From Manihot esculenta (lineage: Eukaryota; Streptophyta; Magnoliopsida; Malpighiales; Euphorbiaceae): a stretch of 64,000 nt of DNA. The notes under the pieces are model-generated. The model did not search any database. It was not told the DNA's origin and was given only the letters and a program-made list of their open reading frames with translations. The stretch spans positions 27,699,691 to 27,763,690 of the forward strand of contig NC_035161.2 of assembly GCF_001659605.2 (NCBI RefSeq), given 5' to 3'. Both the position numbers and the translations under genes were made by a program. Each line of letters opens with the position of its first letter. The first letter of the stretch is position 1. Below are positions 24,611 to 35,800 of the stretch, one piece after another.

Positions 24611-25137
24611 CTGGTTTTGCCCGAAGGGCAGAACCCTGCTCTGTTTCATGCAAACTTTGCCCAAAAACCTACCAACATGCATAGCAACTACTCCCAACTA
24701 GCATATACACATATATATGCACAAAGGGGTCTAAAACTATCCTAAAACCCCAAACAAACATAGCACATAACACTTAATCATGCTAGAACACCACAAATCA
24801 CCAAAACCTCACCTAAACCTAAACATGCATACTACCCATACAAACTTCATAAAACCTTTCAAAATCATCAAAGAAGCTCAGGATCTTCACTTACCTCTTA
24901 CACAACTTGAGGATGAAGGATCCTAACGTGGAGATATGAAGAAAAGCTCTTCCAAAGCTCCAAGCTTCAAAACTTGGTTCTTTTGCTCAAAACCTTCATA
25001 AATCACCAAAACTCTTAAAACTCTTGAAAGATTTGATGAAAATCATGGAAAACAGGAAAGTCAACGTAGGAGAGGCTGGAACTCACCTCTGGCTGCAAGT
25101 GGAGGAGAAATAACCTCCTTCCACCGACCCTTGGCCC

Positions 25138-25145
25138 TTTTATAG
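25138..25145 (-). promoter_or_regulatory. LTR TATA box
   Basis: CTATAAAA within GCCACCTATAAAAGGGCC on the minus strand, the counterpart of 937-944. Confidence 0.7.
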
Positions 25146-25162
25146 GTGGCTGGCCAGACCAC

Positions 25163-25232
25163 CTTCGGCAGCCGAACGTGAAGCCGCAACCATGCAATGT
25201 TCGGCGGCCGAAAGTTACCTTCGGCGGCCGAA
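25163..25232 (-). repeat. Promoter-proximal palindrome cluster
   Basis: Three copies of TTCGGCGGCCGAA or a one-base variant lie about 20-95 bp upstream of the TATA box on the minus strand. Confidence 0.85.
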
Positions 25233-25563
25233 CCTTTGCATTTCTCCCTTGTTGCTTTTCTTTCAAAACTCAAGTCTTTTAACCCTTCAAACCATGAAAA
25301 CAAATGAAAAGACTTTAGAAAACATATGCATTACCCTTCTCGAGGGTTCCGACACCCGAGATTCCACCGGACTACAGGAATTCCGATGCCGGACTCGAGC
25401 CGGGTATTACAGTGCTCGTATCTGATCCGGATTGCCCTAGGCCGCTGGCCCAGGCTCGTGAAGTCGAGCCGTCTTTCGAGCGTATGATCTGATGAGTTTT
25501 GGACCTGTGACCTTCTTTTGGATCCGACCTTATTCCTGGGCTAGGAAAGGTCTGGAGGTTATG

Positions 25564-25698
25564 CATCCCCGGTAGACCCCTGACCGTTTTTTCTTATTTT
25601 GGAGGTCATTTCATCAAACAAAATATTGAGAGACCCATCTGATGGACCAAGAAAAAAGTCAGATCTATCATGGAGCCGGAGGAGAAAAAGATTTATCA
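25564..25698 (-). repeat. Right terminal inverted repeat (135 bp)
   Basis: Partner of 20910-21044. Followed directly by the GTATT target copy at 25699-25703. Confidence 0.9.
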
Positions 25699-26000
25699 GT
25701 ATTTAAAAAATAACTAATTTTATTAAAATACAGAAATTTAGGTCGATAATCGTTATGTCGAATTGTGTAATAACTGTTTTGCCCCTAAAATAAAATGAGC
25801 AGCTCTTTTACTACGATCTCTGTGTTTACATGCAATATTTGGATTGCTTGTGTCATTATACTTGTTTGATATTCGCTTGATACATATAGTATTGCTCACT
25901 TTAATAACATTATAACTTCTTGGCTAACCGACATATTTCGTTATGTAGATCAACATGTAGATATATTGACTAACTAATATGTTTTATCGTGCAGATCAAC

Positions 26001-26440
26001 GTGTAGATAGGGGTGAGCAGTATTCGATTCAAATCGAAAAAACCGATCGAACTGAATTATTTTTAAAATTCGGTTCGGTTTTTAATTTTAAAAATTTTGA
26101 TTATTTCGATTCGGTTTGGTTTTGATCAGAAAAAAATTGAAAAACTGAATCGAACCGATTAGTGATAATAATATGTTATTTTCAATAATATAGAAAAATT
26201 AAATTATATTAAAATTAAAATATTTTAATTAAGTTTTAAAATATTAAAAATAAAGTGTAAAAAATAAAAAAATTTATTAAAAATCGAAACCGAACCGAAT
26301 CGAATAGAATCAAATCAGTTCGATTCGATTCGGTTTCTGACCAAAATCGATTCGGTTTGATTTTTATAAATACTAAAATTTTGATTTTTAATTTATTCGG
26401 TTTGGTTCAATTTGGAACCGATGTATCTACACCGACAGAC
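26001..26440. repeat. Dispersed AT-rich repeat with GGTTCGGTTT motifs, copy 1
   Basis: Begins near GGGGTGAGCAG and is rich in partly complementary blocks (AATCGAACCGAAT and TTCGGTTCGG), so it can fold back. A related copy is at 27881-28335. No ORF. The class is unclear; it behaves like a MITE. Confidence 0.5.
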
Positions 26441-26445
26441 TTGTC

Positions 26446-27525
26446 TAGGGATGTAAACGGGTAGGGTACCCGCAAAATTGAGAGTACCCAAATCCGAACC
26501 CGATTATATATACAATTCCCGAACCCGTCTCAAATCCGTTTAATATTGTAATTTTACTATCCGAACCCATCCCAAATCCGTTTAACAATACCCGCACAAT
26601 ACTCGAACCCGATACAAACCAGCAACTCAGTAAATAGTTTTTTTAATTCAATTCAATGACAAAACCAAATAAACTATCTAACAGTTGCACAACTCAGTAG
26701 GAGGAGAAATGTTCAATGACAAGAACCAGCAACTCAGCAACCCAGCAAATAATAATTTATAATCAAATAATTAGATTAATTGTCCATAAATTTTAAAAAT
26801 CAACTGTATTACATTAATCAAATAGCAAATAATTAGATTTTTTAAAATATCCAAATAATCAGATTAATAGTTCATAAATTATAAAATTTTTTAAGAATAT
26901 ACCCATAAAAGATCTTGAAACCTGAAAAGAGTTCTAGTCAAAGCAGATGTCGCCGATTAGCGTCAGTGAAGTGCGGGGAGAGAAGCGTAAATCGAAAAGA
27001 GTAGATTTCACCCGACTGGGGAGAGAGAAGGAGATATCGCCGACGCCGACCGGGCAGAGGGAAGAGTTGTCTTCAACTGGAAAGTTGGAAAGTCGGAGAT
27101 GTCGCCGCTGGAGAGAGAGAATGAGATATTGCTGACGGGGGAGAGAGAAGATTTATCGTCGACTGGGGAGAGAAAGGAGACGTCGTCGGTGACGACTGGG
27201 CTGCCGGCAGTCGTCAATAAAGTGGGGGAGAGGCGTGACTGAGAACTATGGGAAGGGAAGCGAGGGAGAGAGAGACGTAGACAAAGAGAGGAAATAGTAA
27301 AATGAAAAAATAAATTAGGGATTAGGGTTAGTTTTGTTAGTATAGTTAATCGGGTTCGGGTAACGGGTATCCGATCACCTAATCCCGAACCCTACCCGAA
27401 TCCGAGACGGATAAAATTTTTCAAACCCGAATCCGCCCAAATTCATTTTATAAAAACCCAAATCCGTCGTAATAGGGTTTGGGCGGATCGGGTACCCGTG
27501 AAAACCCGCCCGCCTGTCATCCCTA
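26446..27525. mobile_element. Non-autonomous hAT element
   Basis: Ends are TAGGGATGTAAACGGG and, as reverse complement, TAGGGATGACAGGCGGG. The flanks are GACTTGTC (26438-26445) and GACTTATC (27526-27533), an 8-bp target duplication with one mismatch, diagnostic of the hAT superfamily. The subterminal regions carry many repeats of ACCCG and GGGTACCC-type motifs. The GC-rich middle (26945-27260) has repeated GGGGAGAGAGAAGG and CGTCG blocks and short ORFs on both strands without transposase motifs. Confidence 0.8.
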
Positions 27526-27880
27526 GACTTATCCTGATAGTATTCAAGTCAAATGCCACGAGTATCAAAGTTTGTTTTAATAATATTTAAGTCACGTGCC
27601 ACAGACATGTGACATTTCGTATCAAAATAATATCATTTTTTAAATTCCTTTTCTTAAACTTTTTTTTCCCATCTATCGTTTTAAAAGGTTTTTTAAAAAA
27701 AGTGTTGTTTATTAAATATATCTTTTTATTTACCCTTAAATTATTTCTAAAACATTAATTAAATTCATTCTATTTATATAAACATTTTAATTGAAAGGTA
27801 ATATTATCTATTTTACCTCTATGTTAAATTTTAATATATATTTATTGTTCTCCTTTTAACTCATATGTAAAGTTAAAACA

Positions 27881-28335
27881 TAGAGTGAGCACTAATCAGT
27901 TCAAATTGAAAAAATTGATCGAATTAAATTAATTTAAAAATTCAATTCAATTTTTTATTCAATTCAGTTTGATTTAATTTTTAATTTTAGAAATTTTGAT
28001 TATTTCAATTTGATTCGATTTTAATAAAAAATTTAAAAAAAATCGAATCGAATAAAATATTATTTTTAATAATATAGATAAATTAAATTATATTAAATTA
28101 AAATATTTTAATTAAATTTTAAAAAACTAAAAATAAAAATAAAGCGTAAAAAATAAAAATTTATTAAAAATTAAAATTGATCAAACTGAATTGAATCGAA
28201 CCGAATAAGACCAGTTCGGTTTGATTCGGTTTCTTATCAAAATTGATTCGATTATGTTTTTATAAATATGAAAATTTTAATTTTTGATTTATTCAGTTCG
28301 ATTTGATTTTAAACCGAACCGATCAAAGAGTGAGT
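27881..28335. repeat. Dispersed AT-rich repeat, copy 2
   Basis: Aligns loosely with 26001-26440: GTGAGCAxTAxTC at the start, AAATTGAxCGAA, GGTTTGATTCGGTTTCT and an AACCGAACCGAT end. It is more decayed than copy 1. Confidence 0.5.
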
Positions 28336-30107
28336 ATTCTATTTATTGAAATAAACATTATTTTTTATTTTTTATTTCATAAGTTTATCATAATAAATTA
28401 TTGTTTTAATTATTATATAACACTCCTTTCATTTTATAATTTTTATTAATTTTTTAAATAAAATTATTTATTTTATATATTATAATAATATATAAATTAA
28501 CTATTATAATTTTATTTAATTTTATCTTTTTTAAAAAATAATTTAAAAATATTTATTAATATTTAATAAAATTTAATATTTTTATGAGAATATAATTAAA
28601 AAATTAATAAAAATTTTATTTTTTAATATATATATAAAATAAAATAAATAAAAATTAGAACAAAATTAATATTTTCATTTATCTCATAAAAATATACTTA
28701 TTTTTTTAGACAGTATCAAGTAATAAGACCACTTTCCTTTTTGGAATAAAATTATTCATTATCTTTTTCAAAAATTTATTAATTCTAAAAGTAATTTAAA
28801 AATAATATAATATAAATAAAAAGTGAATTTTTAAAAAAGACAATATAAATTATATTATTTTAATTATATTTTCTTAATATATATTAAAATAATTATAGGT
28901 AGATTTTTATTAAGGAGAATATTATGTTTAAGATTAGCGTTAACAATGTTGGCTGAAGGTAGATGAAATAAATAAAAATATTAAAAATTAATTAATTTAA
29001 ATTTAAACCAAGTGGATCCCACTTGTGTCAATAACAAGCATTGAAAGAGTAAAATGTATAATTATGCTTCAAACATCATGGGTCGACAGTCATCACAGCG
29101 ACTTGTGAGCTACCCGATGGGAATTCCATCGCACCCACTAGTTTTTTCACATAAATATTGCTACATAAATTTAATTTAGAGCCAATTATTAATTTCTTTT
29201 GAGGTCACGAATTCATATGATTAAATATTTTGAATTTAAATTTATATATTTATTATATTTTTTTATTCCATAATTTTTTATTTTTTATATAGCAATATAA
29301 GAAAATTATATATTTTATAGGTTATCAAGATGCACCCATTCATTAGAACATTTTATTGATTACGCAGTATTTTAATAATTTAGTCATTGTTAGCAGAACA
29401 CCGGCGATTTAAATTAAAAAGTAGGAAAAAATAAAATAAAAAAGAATATAACCACCTAGCTAGAGGCCTATGGGCGGTTGCCTGGCAACCATGGAAGTTG
29501 AGAACACATGCACTGAGGACAATCCTGGAGCATGAGAAGAAGGCCAAGCTCAGCCCACTTGGGAACATATGATCAAGTAGAGGTAAGACCAATTGAAGCC
29601 TCCATTACATCTTCGGTAAATAAGGCTGATCAACTAAAAAAGATTAAACTTTTACGTATTTTGCATTTTTATTTGAAATTTTTGGATTAATTAATTCGAT
29701 GTTTCAAAAGTAATTTTACAAAAATTTTTAGTTAATTTTTAAAAATTAAAATATGAAAATTTAAATAATATGTCTGTAATATTTTAGTATTTTTAAATAT
29801 AAATTAATTTTTAAAAATAATATTAGTTCATATTTAATTATAATTAATTAATATATTTAATTATAAAAATAATAGTAACTTAAGAATTAAATATATATTC
29901 CACAGTTTCAACTGTGGATAAAATTTATTTTACAGCAATAATATATTTATTGCTTTTTCGTTCTATAGTTTTTATTTCTTTTAATTATTTTAACATTATT
30001 GTTGATTTTGTTTATTATTAACATATTTTTTTTAAATAAATGTAGAGAAATTTTATTGCACTATCAAATCTCAAAAGGAGTCAAATACAAATAGCAAGTG
30101 AAACAAT
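28336..30107. other. AT-rich intergenic region
   Basis: No gene supported. Two GC-richer patches (about 28990-29150 and 29450-29640) show no recognised coding motif. Confidence 0.6.
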
Positions 30108-30390
30108 CTATTTTATTTGATCTATTAAAAAATGGACAGCTTTAACCAATACATGTATTACGCCATTAGCAGATCGAGAAATATAACAAATATTAACATT
30201 ATTCGTCTCATCAATTAGAAATTTACAATCATAAATAATGAAATTAAAGATCGAGTAATCCATATAATTGAGATCAGTAATAGCCCAAACGCTAAGTTGA
30301 GTATTTGATTTCACAATTATATATCCGTCACTTTTAATCTAGCTAAGTGCTTCTCGTATAGTTAAAGCTTCTGTAATTTAATTTTATTTT
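30108..30390 (-). pseudogene. LINE RNase H fragment
   Basis: On the minus strand, EALTIREALS, an in-frame stop where Trp is expected, IKSDGYIIVKSN, then FIIYDCKFLI and YISRSANGVIHVLVKA. This is the same RNase H-like domain as at 10160-10526. The lengths and the changed Trp codon show a dead 5'-truncated copy. Confidence 0.7.
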
Positions 30391-32856
30391 ATTTTTATAA
30401 ATTTTTTAAAATATATTTAAATTTTTAATAAAATTTAATATTTGTAAAATGAATATAATTAAAAAATTGATAAAAAATATTATTTTTTTAATATATATAA
30501 AAAATAAAATGAATAAAAATTATGAGGGGATAGAATATTATTTTATATATTTTATTATTTTAAATTAAATAATATATCTGTTTTAAAATATTCATATATA
30601 AAATAAAAACATCACTAATATTATTAATATGAATTATATATTTATCGTTTAGATTAAAATACATTAAGCGAATTCACCGCAAAACAATAATCAGTAAAAT
30701 TTTCCATTGATGGGTCAACTTGCTGCTTTTTAGAACAGGAAGAAAACAAGTGTGATATAACATGTACTTGATAACATTTGAATTTTGGTGAAAACCATTT
30801 GAAATGATCAAAGACATGCGTCTTGTTTTTTTTTGCTTGAATTGGCTATCTTCGTTTTGGGATTTTTGCAGGTCCATCGGCAGCAACGTGAAGTTTGGTA
30901 TTCTCTTATTGTGAGAGTTTGGTGGCTGCATTATGTAAGGCTGAGATAGGTAGGCATTATGAGAGATTAACCTCTTAATTGATCACCATTGGTCCGTGCC
31001 CGTAATCCCTGATTCACCTCACATGATTTAGACTCAAAATGATTTTTGTTTGAAAATGACCTAATATGAAGTGATTATTCAATTATTAAAGCTATATACA
31101 TCATAAGGTTTCTATATCAAAATTCATCCACTTCTTAGTGTAAAAAGTCTAAACAAAATCAATATAAATATTTAAAAAAAAAAAAAATGAATTATACTGC
31201 ATCCATATGATTTCGGTTAATTAGAGATTTAGGCCAATTTATGAACCGAAACTGTTGACTTGATCCGCTTCTAAATTTCATCCGAAACCAACCAGCTTAT
31301 TACTTCACATTAAATAGATAAATGGTATATAATCTTTGGAATACCTTTTCTTATAAATTGCATTCTAGGATGAAATTATATCTGATTTATTTTATCTAAC
31401 ATAGTTTTCCAGTCAACTCTTATTTCATTGTTACATTTTCAAAGTATTTTTATGTTAACACATCTTTTTGACGCAAAAATGATGTCACTGGTTGGTAATT
31501 CCCAATGGATGACGGGTCATTTTCCTTGGACGGCCAAGTAGGAGTTTGAACTTTGAACGCGCCGAGTACAGAGACAAACTGTGCTGGGGAGATTTTGATG
31601 CTTAACTGCTCAAACTGATGGCTTTGGTGCGGGCAACCACAAGAATCTCATCGATGAGCTGTTTCCTTTTCAGCAAAATGAGTATCCAAATTTCCTTCCT
31701 TTTTTTCTCTTTTCCCCTTTTGTTTGCCCCTAAATCTTCATAAGAAAATAGCCAAAAAAAAAAAAAAAAACACAAAGGTGTTTAGTATTTATAATCACTC
31801 TTTAATCAGTGCAGAAGTATTCTACACATACAAATACAAAAATTATATTCGATTCACAAGATTAATTGCACAACACACACGGAAAATTATTATCTGACGT
31901 TATTATTCTGACGATATAGTTTACATCCGCCAATGAAGGCTTGGTCTAATAATAAAATCAAATTTGGCAAAAAAAAAAAAAAATCAAATTCTTCGGGAAA
32001 AAAAATAAATAAAATTAAGGTTTGAGTTCTTACCCTTTATTGTTCATATATATATCCCTTTGAAGTTGAGCTTGGACCGTTGAGGAAAAAAAAATTTTAG
32101 AATCACTTTATTAAAATGGTATTCTAGGAAAATTATTTAATTATTTAAAAAAAAAATCTCAAAAGCAAATTTCAGCCCAAAACCACCAATGAGTCTTAAA
32201 GCAGTCGATTCAAAGGAGCTTGAGAAACTTCCCCCCACCGATCGGGCTAACTCTGTCCATGTCCAGGGCATTTCGCAGAAGCCAAAAATTCCGATCTTCG
32301 TTTTCTTTTATTTCTTTAAAAGAATCTTTTAATTAGTCCTTACAATTTTTTTTTTTTATTCCAACATAGATTATTGAATCAAGAACCCGATAATAAACGT
32401 CTAAGGGCTAATACTGTTCAGAGTATTGTTTTCAAGAATTCCTGGACAAAGAATACTACACTGCTAGTAATAATTAAATGCCTTCCCTCGACCAAATTAA
32501 CCCCGTCAGTCCAAATCAAAGATCGGGTAAACAATAGGGATGGCTCGGTCGTTGAAACATATAAAAACAAGATTGTTGTGGGCCAATTTTAGAATCGAAG
32601 GAAGTATTACCATCAAATAATCATGGCCCAAAACCTTGCAGCTACTTGAATTTTCAACAAAACATATTCACTCTCTGAAATCAATCAGAAGTCTGGAGGG
32701 AGGGAAAAAAATATCTCACACGTACAAGTAATGTAATAGCCACAGAGTCCACGCCCATCAACTCAAAGGTAATTGCAGAGGAAGAATTACACAAAATATC
32801 AAAGTTATCACACCACGATGCAGACTTCCTGAACAAAAGTCAACTTTGAACACCAT
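30391..32856. other. Intergenic region
   Basis: Mostly AT-rich. The patches 30660-30960, 31470-31740 and 32170-32640 have more balanced composition but no recognisable coding signal. The last would lie just beyond the 3' UTR of the HIP gene. Confidence 0.6.
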
Positions 32857-35800
32857 TCATTTTGGGCCTGCGAATTTGCTCATCATCTTAGCAATTACAG
32901 GAGCTACCTTGGGATTAGCTTGGTGCTTGGCGAGATTAGCCGGGTTCTTCATTACTGCAAAACCATCATCCAAAAGCATTTAAGGATGATTATCATATAT
33001 ACAAGTGTAAATTGAGTAAATCATCACAAGTGAAATGACAATTTATAGACATGTGAGTGTTTTAGGCATTGAGAAGGGAGGAGGTAAATAAAGGCCTTGC
33101 CACTCGCCCAAATCTCCAAAATTGATGGCGCAAAGCGCACAAGATGGCAATAAGCCTAGGCACAAGGTGCCAAGGTATCTTTAGGCCTAGGCACAAGTGC
33201 GCAAAAAAGTAATAAAATGACTATACATGCGCCATAACATTCGAAAAATTTCTGTTTCACTTTCACCATTAGCTACACATGCGCCATTTCCTATTCAGAT
33301 AACAAACGGTACCCAATCTGGATTGGATCAGCACCAAAATAAAGCAAGCAAGCAGAGTTAAACATCCTAAAGAAATTAAAGTATTAAATATTTTTAAAAA
33401 AATCCAGGAAAATCTACCTCCAAGAAAAAAAAACTATCAATATGTCCCAACATCAAGGTTTCAATTAAATATAGAAGCACAAATAACTAAATTCAAATTT
33501 CATAAGGTTGTGCCGTTTTAACATCCTTACTGGGATACCTATTATAATTCTACAGCTAGCATAACATAAATGCTCAACAAACATGCAAATTGTTAAAATA
33601 GTCAAGGTTAAAATATAGGAAAAGAATGAAAAACCAGAAACAATAATAATGCTAAAGAACTAAAAAACTTATACCATCTTGAAGGGCAGCCATGACCTCA
33701 GGATCACTAAACGCAGCCATCAGTTCAGGGTCCTGCCAAAAAGATAAATTATAGCACACACATCAAACAACCGTAACAATAGAAAGCATTCACTGACTTT
33801 AAGAATTCATTTATCCAAACAACTGTAGACAAAACCATGTCAATGGGCTTGTGTGCGCTAATTAACATTGAATTGTATATAAAAATCCAGGTTAATATGT
33901 GAATGCATTAGCATTTGCACATCTCTTACAGCAATATACACATATCATAAAATCAATGTAAACGAAGTACGGTTGTTAGTCACTCGCATTATAGTTGGAC
34001 AACGTATATGAAAAAAGTTCAAGAGAAAGAAAACGTTAAACAACCTCAAAACATACATACATTCAAGATCTTACTGAAATCAACATTTCCTGGCATCCCT
34101 CCTGGCATTGCACCTGGGAAACCTCCAGGCATCCCACCGGGCATCCCACCGGGCATCCCACCAGGAAACCCACCGGGCATTCCTCCTGGCACTCCACCGG
34201 GCATTCCTCCTGGCATTCCACCGGGAAACCCACCAGGCATACCTCCGGGTTTCCTGCTGGAAGAAGATTGCTCTTGCTTATTTGCTTTCTCATACTCAGC
34301 CTGTACACAGGGAAAGACCAAATAAGCATCAACACAATCACATAAAATAGGCTAGCAACTGAACATGTTGAACAATGAAAATGAAGTTACCTGTGCTTTG
34401 GCACGTCGACGTTGTCTCTCACGTTCAATCTTTCTGTTCTCTCTCTCTTTGCGCAACCTTTCATACTTCCTGCGATGATCCTCAATCTTGTGTGCATTGG
34501 GTTCAACCTACAGAATGAAACAATTGAGTGGGCTGTCAAATCAAACTATATGCTCCAATGAAGCCCTTCATTTTGCATAACGGATATGCCTCATGCCAAT
34601 GAACATCAAGTAGGCAACTTCAATCAATTTAACTAGTTTCTTTGGAAACCAGAACTTGATCAGCTAAACTTAATGCTACATCAGTTACTTAAAGCAATAG
34701 GTCTTTGTGCATTTTGTGCCTGAATAAGCTGAGATGCCACACAAGTTTTAATAAAAATAAATAAATTAAATCAAAAAATGATACATTACATCTACTTAAA
34801 TCAAATTTATCAAAACTATCCATCTATAAAGCATTAATAAAAAATATATAAAATGCATAATGACTTCAACATTGTTATCTTTTTTCCTCTTTAAGATAAC
34901 ACTATTAGAACTTGTTAGAAAGAAAAGTAAAAAATTTTGGACATCCAAAGAGACCCCAAGATTCTAGATATCCATTAAGCCAAATGCAATTGTTAGGATA
35001 GTTAGGGAGGAAAAGGGGGAAAAATAGACAGCCCATCAAACGGGTCAAATAATCAAGAAGCAAAGATAATAATAATAAAAAAAAGTTAATCAATTGTTAG
35101 TATAGTTAGGGGGAAAAGGGGGAAAAATAGACAGCCATCAAACAGGTCAAATAATCAAGAAGCAAAGATAATAAAAAATAAAAAAAAGTTAATTTCAAAA
35201 ATTTAGTAATAATAATAAAAAGAAAGAATGAATGAATGATCTAAAAAACCCTGAACAACAGACCCAAATAGTATGTTTACTAGGCAGAGAACATAGACCA
35301 AAAACCGAACTTAACCAATTTAAATTAATCGTTTGGTTAAGTTATTTGATTGGTTCCACATAAAGGTCACCCACTTTCACCAGCAAAGGCATTACAGTTG
35401 GAGAATTGTGCATCTTGCACTTGAGGCATGCCTTTAACAACACTGATGCTACACAAGAATTAACAAAAGAAACAAGTTCAAACTTCAAATTATTTCAATC
35501 AAAATTCTTTAATTTATTCATAAAGATTTAAAGAAGGGGATTGCTGACACATTATTTATCAATTAAATGTGGGGATAAGGATCATCTCTTGTTGCATGTC
35601 TATTCCCTCAGTATATGCCTACACTGAGTATACATTTTATAAATGATTAGAATTTGTTGTTCTCTACTTCATTATCCATTTCACAACTTTACGTTGAACT
35701 ACTTCAATTTTAATCCTTTTTCGATTTCTAAACAGGAAATGTATCACCTAGTTTGTGCCTCTACTTCTAGGAGCTGACATCTGATAGTCACATAATTCAC

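Larger units (their letters stand above)
21345..25411 (-). mobile_element. Deleted chromovirus-like retrotransposon nested in the TIR element
   Basis: Flanked by GTGCT at 21340-21344 and 25412-25416, an exact 5-bp target duplication. In minus-strand order it holds a 5' LTR (25411-23264), a tRNA-iMet primer-binding site, the N-terminal part of gag, then directly a partial 3' LTR (about 22168-21345). The rest of gag, all of pol and the first part of the 3' LTR are missing in one deletion whose junction lies near 22168. The two LTR copies are almost identical where they overlap, apart from an indel near 21583/23505, so insertion was fairly recent. Confidence 0.93.
23264..25411 (-). repeat. 5' LTR of the nested element (2148 bp)
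   Basis: Read on the minus strand it starts TGTAATACCCGGC and ends CTGTTACA. It has the same order as the LTR at 542-3014: palindrome cluster (25232-25163), TATA box (25145-25138), AAGAG|GTAAGT donor (near 24894), second palindrome cluster (24610-24363), CTGTGTAG| acceptor (24236), ACAG|GTGAGT donor (24156), two-copy minisatellite (about 23980-23880) and GTGCAG| acceptor (near 23722). Confidence 0.92.
20910..25698. mobile_element. Element with 135-bp terminal inverted repeats, split by a nested retroelement
   Basis: 20910-21044 and 25564-25698 are inverted copies, 135 bp each, about 94% identical with no gaps. The ends read TGATAAATC and GATTTATCA. GTATT flanks both sides (20905-20909 and 25699-25703), giving a 5-bp target duplication. 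Without the nested element the unit is about 717 bp. The unique interior has CCCTCCGACG, AAGTCAGAAGC and TATAAATTAG, like the promoter part of plant Tat-lineage LTRs, with no transposase. TG/CA ends and a 5-bp duplication are LTR features, so I read it as a solo LTR whose first 135 bp was copied inverted to its other end. An ordinary TIR element (MITE) is the alternative. Confidence 0.75.

Noticed and set aside
26947..27217. Short ORFs in the hAT core as a transposase
   Set aside because: Too short, repeat-derived, and without RNase H-like or hATC motifs.
34008..34350. ORFs on both strands coding Gly/Ile/Pro-rich repeats
   Set aside because: They are other-frame readings of the GGMP minisatellite in HIP exon 9.
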